Source: Lojkania enalia
Lineage: Eukaryota > Ascomycota > Dothideomycetes > Pleosporales
Assembly: GCA_010094045.1 (NCBI GenBank)
Contig: ML986628.1
Location: 62,001-126,000, forward strand
Direction of reading: 5' to 3'
DNA: 64,000 nucleotides
The notes below the pieces were generated by a model. The model saw only the letters and a list, made by a program, of their open reading frames with translations. It did not search any database and was not told the origin of the DNA. Of the stretch, positions 58,601-64,000 are shown piece by piece. Numbering within the stretch: the stretch's first letter is position 1; each line of letters starts with the position of its first letter. Both the position numbers and the translations under genes were made by a program.

Positions 58601-60950
58601 TTCTATAAGAATAATTTTATAATTATAAGAGTGGTATTCTAGTAATTAATAAGCTGTAGTTTTACTAAATATATTCTAATATTTATAATATTTAAATAGT
58701 AATTAGAGATTTACTAGTACTTTATTTTTAGCCTTATCTTCTGTAACAATACGAAGGAATCGTTCCACGAAAAGCTTTATATGCAACCTTATCCTAAAGC
58801 TTTTCGCTTATCTTATCCTACCCCTAGCTCCGCCCCTTTTCCCTTCCGTATATAGTTGTACACTCCCTTATAAGTAGTTTAGTAGTTCTTCTATATCCTT
58901 TTATATAAGGCCTATAGGTGTTAATAGAATTTCTAGGTCCCTAAACCCCCACGCACTCCTATATACTTCTAAGTAGATTCGTGCTGTATTCGGACCTATT
59001 ATCTTACCTGCGCTGTTACATCTTCTAGCTCTAGAGCTTACTTATTTTTAATTAGCCGCTCGATTTTATATAGAAATATAGAGAAAAACTTGTTCTCTTT
59101 CCTCTTTATATTAAAGTAGAAAGTATTAGCTAAGATAAGAATAATAATAGAAGAATAGACTTTCTTTAGATTAGGTTTAGACTTTATTATATACAGGCGT
59201 ATAGAAGTTCTAAGCTTATTTAAACTATAGACTATAAAAGACTAATATAATTTTAGTAGTCTTAGTAGACCCTTAATATAATAGATAGTTAGACTATAGA
59301 ACTACTAATACTAGTCCTTTTTCTATAAAGCGTCGCGTCGCCGGATATCTAGCTCTACTTTCTTATTATATACTAGCTAAGTTAATTATATAAGAAGAGG
59401 AGGTAAAGAATTATAAGTAGTAGGATACTTAGAAGACTATATAATCCAATTCTTATCTATATCTAGCTAGAGTTGAAAATAATATAACTATTTAATACTA
59501 ATAATATAATCCTAAGTACCTAGATCTATAATAATAAATAGATAGTTTTAAATAGTTCTTCTATTAATTCGTAGGTATAAGTAGATATACTAATTAACTA
59601 GGGTTTAGATTTAGTCCTAAAAACTTTTAACAGTAATTTTAAAGGGTAAGTATTATATTAATATATATAGAGCTTAGGAGAGTAATCTAACTACTATAGA
59701 ATTAAAGAATAGGAAGCCTTAGGCGCCTATATTAATAAGGGCGTTTAGTTATATACTAACACCTTTTAAATATAGAATAGTAGGGATTTAAAAGTACTTT
59801 CCTCTAAATAAATATAATAAATCGATATTTAATAAGTTATACTTATTTAAGTCTAGAATAGAGAGTTTTTCTAGACGTTTCCGTTTCCCACCTAAAAACT
59901 ATCTAGATAGTACTTATTTACGTCTAAAAACTCTTCTTCCTTAATCTCCTCTTATTTAACCTCTATCTCTTATATTTTAAGAACTATATATTCGTTTGTA
60001 AAGTATTCTAGTTTACTATAATTATAATAATTATCTAAGGTTATATACCTTTTAGATATAGGAGTCTTACTAGATTATTAGAGAGCGATTATAGTAGAAT
60101 AAGGTGTTAATACTAGAATAGATTAGAGTAGTATTAGATTATAGGTTACCTTAGATAAACTTTTAGATACCTTCTAATACTAATTCGAATTTATTTTAGC
60201 TGTAACTTATAGGCTAACAGTTTATTCTAAAAGGTTAAAAATACTCCTCCTTTCTATATCGTAGGCTGTTAAATAGGTAACTATAGCGTTAAAAGAGTTT
60301 TTCTATATAAGTTTAAAGCTAAAGTTTAGTATCTTTAGATTAGAGAGAATTTTATCTTATAGGTAGAAGAACTACTTAGATTCGGATATAGATCCCCTAA
60401 TAGTTATACTAATAAAGCGAGTTTTAAAAGTTAAGAATACTTCTCCCTTATTTATCTTTAGGACCTAAAACGCTTATTATACCTCTATCTCTTTATTATC
60501 TATAATAAAATATAATTATAGAAGTAAAATTATTTCTTTAGTATTCTTAAACTAATACTAGTTTAATTTAGCTAGGTATTTTAGTTCTAGATACCCTTTT
60601 ACAGTATTAGAGGTATATCCTTATACTAATACTATATATATACACTCTATCGGATAATAATCTATATTAATCTTAAGTTAGTCTAGGATTAAAACTTACT
60701 ATTATTTAAATATAGGTTTACTACTATTTATAAGACTTTTAATCTTAGGCGTATATTTAGTAAGGTAGGTTTAAGGGGGCTTAAGGGTAGTTAAGAGGTT
60801 TCTTACTAGGGGAGTTATAAAAGTTTCTTAGTATATTATTAGTACTAATTTAGTAGTTTATAGAGATTAATTAGGACTAATAGTTCTCTATTATATTAAG
60901 CGTATAATCTCCTCTTATAAAATTATAATTTATTCCTTAAGGGTTAGTTT
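55604..60950 (-). pseudogene. G3 gag-pol (RIPped, split by solo LTR)
   Basis: Minus-strand copy of G1 gag-pol: gag from about 60950, zinc knuckle near 60010-60035, protease near 59740, reverse transcriptase with an intact YLDD at 58124-58135, integrase about 56400-56900, chromodomain tail about 55690-55870 and stop at 55604-55606. The solo LTR at 58742-59020 lies between the protease and reverse transcriptase blocks. Confidence 0.84.
58742..59020 (+). repeat. Solo LTR of the G family inside G3
   Basis: 279 bp, TGTAACAATACGAAGG to CTGCGCTGTTACA, full TG...CA ends. Perfect 5-bp target duplication TCTTC at 58737-58741 and 59021-59025. No internal sequence: the product of LTR-LTR recombination after insertion. 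Less RIPped than the G3 interior around it. Confidence 0.93.
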
Positions 60951-61445
60951 ACTCTAATTTCCCTCTAAATTAAATAGGTTCTTTACTACCAGCCCTATAG
61001 AGAGAGGTCCGCCTATTATAGGGCCTTTTATAGGAGATAACAGTTATTCTATACGCGTAAATAGAAGTTTACTTTTACTATAACTTACGCGTATATTAAT
61101 TCTAGTATAAAAATTAGAAGGTAAATTATAGTTAGATATTAGCAGTTACCTTTAATTCTAATAGATTATTAGTAGTCTTTAAGTTTCTACCTAGACGCAC
61201 TCTACGCGGCTTTTCTAAAAGCAATTCTAATTATAGGAGATAGGAAGTTCTAAACCTAAAGGCTTTAGTTAATAGAAGGTCTCTAAGATTCTATCTAGGT
61301 AACTAAATAATTTAATATAATAGTATATAAGTATTATAACCTAAACTAAATTAGATATATCTTAGATTTAGACGTATTTAAATAAACAATCGATATAATA
61401 TTATTAAAGAGGCTGTTACTAGTAGTATTAAGTTCTTCTATATAA

Positions 61446-61724
61446 TGTAACAGTATAGACAAGATAATAGGTCCGAATGCGGCACAAATCCACTTAGAGG
61501 CATATAGAAGTGCGTGGGGGTTCAGGGACCTAGGAATTCCATTGACACCTATAAGCCTTGTACGAAAGGATATAGAAGAACTACCAAGCTACTTATAAGG
61601 GAGTGTGCAACTATATACGGAAGGGAAAAGGGGTAGAACTGGGGGTAGGATAAGATAAGCGAAAAGCTTTGGGATAAGGTTGTATATGAAGCTTTTCGTG
61701 GAACGATTTCTTTGCATCGTTACA
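61446..61724 (-). repeat. G3 5' LTR (lightly RIPped)
   Basis: 279 bp, plus-strand TGTAACAGTATAGAC to GCATCGTTACA. Best-preserved LTR of the family here; it borders the un-RIPped right flank. Confidence 0.92.
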
Positions 61725-62369
61725 CCGGCTCGATGGGGTTTTTCCACTCAATGGTGAAACACGTTATGTTATATATTCCCTTTCGTAAAGACGCTACAGA
61801 AGGAAAACCGGGGAATTGGTGACGAAGAACATTCACCTGGTGCTACCTGAAAGTGAATAAGCAGGTGAAGGTAATGCTCACAAAAGCATTCGACAAACTT
61901 CGATATTCTTCCAACTATGGTGGGAAACCCTTCTGACTAGTCAAGGTGGAATTTGCGAATCTATGAGTAAGGTCCCTGTATCGGATATGTTTAAACTTAT
62001 TCAAGGTGAAAGCATCGAACGAATGTAGGGTTAAACAAATGTCGTACGTACATCAATCATATCCACCAAGTATCAGCATAACCCCCCCATAGCATAGCTT
62101 CAAAGTTTAGATCCTATCACACAACCATCTCTTCCACCGCCCCATTACCGGTTAGCCGTCAGAACATCCAATTATGCCAAGCTCAAGTCCCTAGCTTCGT
62201 AATTACACCACGCCATATTTTATTAATAACAAAGACATTATGGATTTCATTCTTCATCACCGATCATTAGGAATACAACAACTAGACAGAGAAACCCCTG
62301 CTCAATGCAAAAACCCGGGTATCAAAGGTATCCAACGACATGCATCATCTCACACCTACAGCACACTAT
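61725..62369. other. Un-RIPped intergenic flank
   Basis: Ordinary composition. No gene, tRNA or repeat recognised. The part near 62100-62369 is the 3' flank of the peptidase-like gene. Confidence 0.5.
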
Positions 62370-64000
62370 TCACGGAACCCCCACCATCCCCATCCCGACC
62401 TCCAGGCTTCTTCCCTCATCCCTAACCTTAATCAGCCTACTCCGCAACACAGGCAAATTCTCCTTATCGCTCTCCCCGCTACTCTGAATAGGTACCAGCT
62501 CCAGTCTACTCCGCCTTCCACCTGCCATCACACTGCTAACACTCCCTCCTTCTCCACCACGCAAACCACCCATATCCACAGCCGAATCCACAATACCCAG
62601 CCCCTCGATTCCGACTTCCACTTCTTCAACCCTGCTATCTCCGACTTTCGCTCTATTAATACTATTTTTCAAAGACTTGGTGTGGTACAGCGTCTCTTCC
62701 ACGCTGCCGGGGAGATAAATCCTCTTCGCACCAAGCGTGCGCTTGATATCCTCGACCAGGACTTCCATGGGGCAGATATACGCAATACAATTACGTTCGC
62801 ACCAGGCAAGAACATGTCCAACAACGCGATGGGTTTGATTTTGAATGACCCAAGCACCCGAATCGCCGCCGACACCGAAGCTTCCTACGACGTGCCAAGA
62901 CCTAGAGAAGGTCTTACGGCGGTAGATTCGGACGGAGGACATGACAGCGCCCACCATTCCACCCTGCAGGCCTGTCGTGCGGCCGAAGCAGTGGACTTGC
63001 ATACCGCCAAGAGTATTTGCTTTGGCGATGCCGTTGGGATATTCGTCTTCTGCTTCAGTGTATAGGCGTCTGCAGACTGGTTTCTCCAATTTGCCGAGGA
63101 TGGCCTGTTGATCTTGTTCCATAGTGCGGTTTAAGCTGAAATTTCGACCCCCTTGAACGAGGTTGTAGGGTTGTAGGCGCTCATTCTTGAGCTTCAGGAG
63201 CGCCCAATCAATTTCGTGGACAATGCCATCTCTCTTCCAACGCCGGATGCCCGAGGAGGCGTGCACGTACCCCAACTCGTGAGATGATAGGTGGTCATCA
63301 TCTCGGTCTTCGAGATTGGGAAAGAAATCATCTTCCACGTCGTCGATGGCTGGTTGCGTGATCTTGATTTCGTCGCCTTCGCCTACAGGAATGCCTTCGA
63401 TGTCACCTGTTGTCCCTCTTGAAGTTATTGAATCAGTCATCGAACCTTCAGACTCTTCATCGGAATCGAACTCGGAGTCAGAGGATAGGTCCCAGGACAT
63501 CTGATCATCCTCCTCGTCTTTGAGATCCTCATCGTCAGAAATCTCAAGACCCCACATGGGCGCCGGAGAGTTTGGGGCAATTTGCACCCCGGGTTGAGAA
63601 CCCATGCCCATTAGCCAGGAGTCGTTCGTGTTCGCTGCACTAGACAAGATCGCGTCGTTTGGGTTTGGACTGACAGCTCCATCTTCAGAGTCACTCTCGT
63701 CATCAGATGGAGCGTCTAGAAGGTGGTGTACGCTCATACCTAAGGGCTCGTCATCTACAAGGATGACTCCACCATAGGAGACTGGGGGTAGATGCTCGCC
63801 TCGAAAAGCCCCGATGGATGCTCCGCATATCGGTCTTTCTTGATGGTAGGGGTTCATAACATGCAGATCGCCGTGGTTATCTGGGTTGACCATTGAGCGG
63901 TGGGGTGGATTCCTTCGGCGGGAAGATCGGTTTAGCTTGGATCGTCGCACTTTTCCGCGACGCACTTTCAGGTCGAACGTGTTCTCATCATATTTGAATC
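62370..64000 (-). CDS. Trypsin-fold peptidase-like protein, 5' partial
   Basis: Open from the right window edge to a TGA at 62370-62372; about 543 codons are visible and the start lies outside. The GTG at 63963-63965 is internal, since the frame continues upstream as FDLKVRRGKVRR. Chymotrypsin-fold marks, numbering from that GTG: GMSVHH (His 80/81), a DWALLK aspartate (Asp 253) and FGVGGDSGAWV (Ser 369), in the right order for a His-Asp-Ser triad. Between His and Asp lies a long acidic insert (85-225, rich in Asp/Glu/Ser). Further conserved-looking words are FGRTTGLQGG and VVGHVLAWCERN...YICPME. Such proteins are common and uncharacterised in Pezizomycotina; whether it cleaves anything is unknown. 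No signal peptide can be judged. No stops, normal codon use, no RIP. Confidence 0.75.
   Translation of the reverse strand, partial: FKYDENTFDLKVRRGKVRRSKLNRSSRRRNPPHRSMVNPDNHGDLHVMNPYHQERPICGASIGAFRGEHLPPVSYGGVILVDDEPLGMSVHHLLDAPSDDESDSEDGAVSPNPNDAILSSAANTNDSWLMGMGSQPGVQIAPNSPAPMWGLEISDDEDLKDEEDDQMSWDLSSDSEFDSDEESEGSMTDSITSRGTTGDIEGIPVGEGDEIKITQPAIDDVEDDFFPNLEDRDDDHLSSHELGYVHASSGIRRWKRDGIVHEIDWALLKLKNERLQPYNLVQGGRNFSLNRTMEQDQQAILGKLEKPVCRRLYTEAEDEYPNGIAKANTLGGMQVHCFGRTTGLQGGMVGAVMSSVRIYRRKTFSRSWHVVGSFGVGGDSGAWVIQNQTHRVVGHVLAWCERNCIAYICPMEVLVEDIKRTLGAKRIYLPGSVEETLYHTKSLKNSINRAKVGDSRVEEVEVGIEGLGIVDSAVDMGGLRGGEGGSVSSVMAGGRRSRLELVPIQSSGESDKENLPVLRSRLIKVRDEGRSLEVGMGMVGVP

Larger units (their letters stand above)
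54249..61724 (-). mobile_element. Full-length Gypsy retrotransposon G3 (holds a solo LTR)
   Basis: 279-bp LTRs at 61446-61724 (5') and 54249-54527 (3'), with the polypurine tract complement CTACCCCCCTCC right after 54527. Flanks CTAGC (54244-54248) and CCGGC (61725-61729) differ by two transitions and are a plausible RIPped target duplication. Length 7476, minus the 284-bp solo LTR and its target copy, is 7192 bp. It forms the right border of the AT-rich block. Confidence 0.9.

Noticed and set aside
62340..63065. Open frame of about 240 codons on the plus strand
   Set aside because: It lies opposite the peptidase-like gene, whose reading has clear family motifs; the plus-strand translation is low-complexity and unrecognised.
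63963..63965. GTG as start codon of the peptidase-like gene
   Set aside because: The frame is open through this codon to the window edge, so the gene simply continues beyond it.
1..64000. tRNA, rRNA or other structured RNA genes
   Set aside because: None recognised on reading; short palindromes seen are transposon ends or chance AT-rich pairs.

Overview
This window is filamentous-ascomycete (Pezizomycotina) nuclear DNA. The signs are short spliced introns with GTAAGT donors and TACTAAY branch sites, a fungal DUF3435 recombinase gene, Fot1/pogo, hAT and Gypsy elements, and very heavy repeat-induced point mutation (RIP). Between about 2.2 and 61.4 kb nearly all repeats have been driven by C-to-T and G-to-A changes into TpA-rich sequence full of TAA/TAG stops. 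Three islands of ordinary composition remain: 1-2.2 kb, 40.2-43.5 kb and 61.7-64 kb. The species cannot be fixed from the sequence.

Layout. 1-1732 (minus): decayed DUF3435 tyrosine recombinase (Starship-captain family), running off the left edge. About 2178-8945: copy 1 of an unclassified ~3-kb repeat (called U here) that carries a spliced gene of unknown family; it is split by Fot1/pogo element PogoA1. 8946-11572 plus 18769-18959: a minus-strand Gypsy fragment (X1; gag, protease, LTR), split by a full-length 7.2-kb chromodomain Gypsy (G1, 11573-18768). 19.0-20.9 kb: a second X LTR, an internally deleted pogo element and a 23-bp tandem repeat. About 20935-27660: U copy 2, holding PogoB1 and PogoC1. 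27.7-32.0 kb: hAT element, split by a 1.4-kb non-autonomous LTR element with an internal minisatellite. 32241-36296: PogoB2 with PogoA2 inside. 36364-40108: PogoA3 with PogoD1 inside. 40174-41895: an intact P450-like gene alone in a small island. 43699-53901: PogoD2 with Gypsy G2 inside. 54249-61724: Gypsy G3 (minus) with a solo LTR inside. 62370 to the right edge (minus): a trypsin-fold peptidase-like gene, 5' partial.

The region is a nest of transposons, and host genes survive only at the edges and in the 40-43 kb island. Element ends were set by target-site duplications and by comparing copies within the window. Three 10-N gaps (6127, 34115, 48841) are each flanked by repeated sequence. 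Removing the extra copy restores element lengths (exactly 1854 bp for PogoA2, 7199 versus 7196 bp for G2), so these are unmerged contig ends rather than biology.

The best candidates for something undescribed are: a 17-bp tandem module shared in architecture by the terminal repeats of four different pogo families; the spliced unknown gene in the U repeat; a long reading frame antisense to the 3' end of the Gypsy G elements; and a higher-order minisatellite inside the small LTR element.
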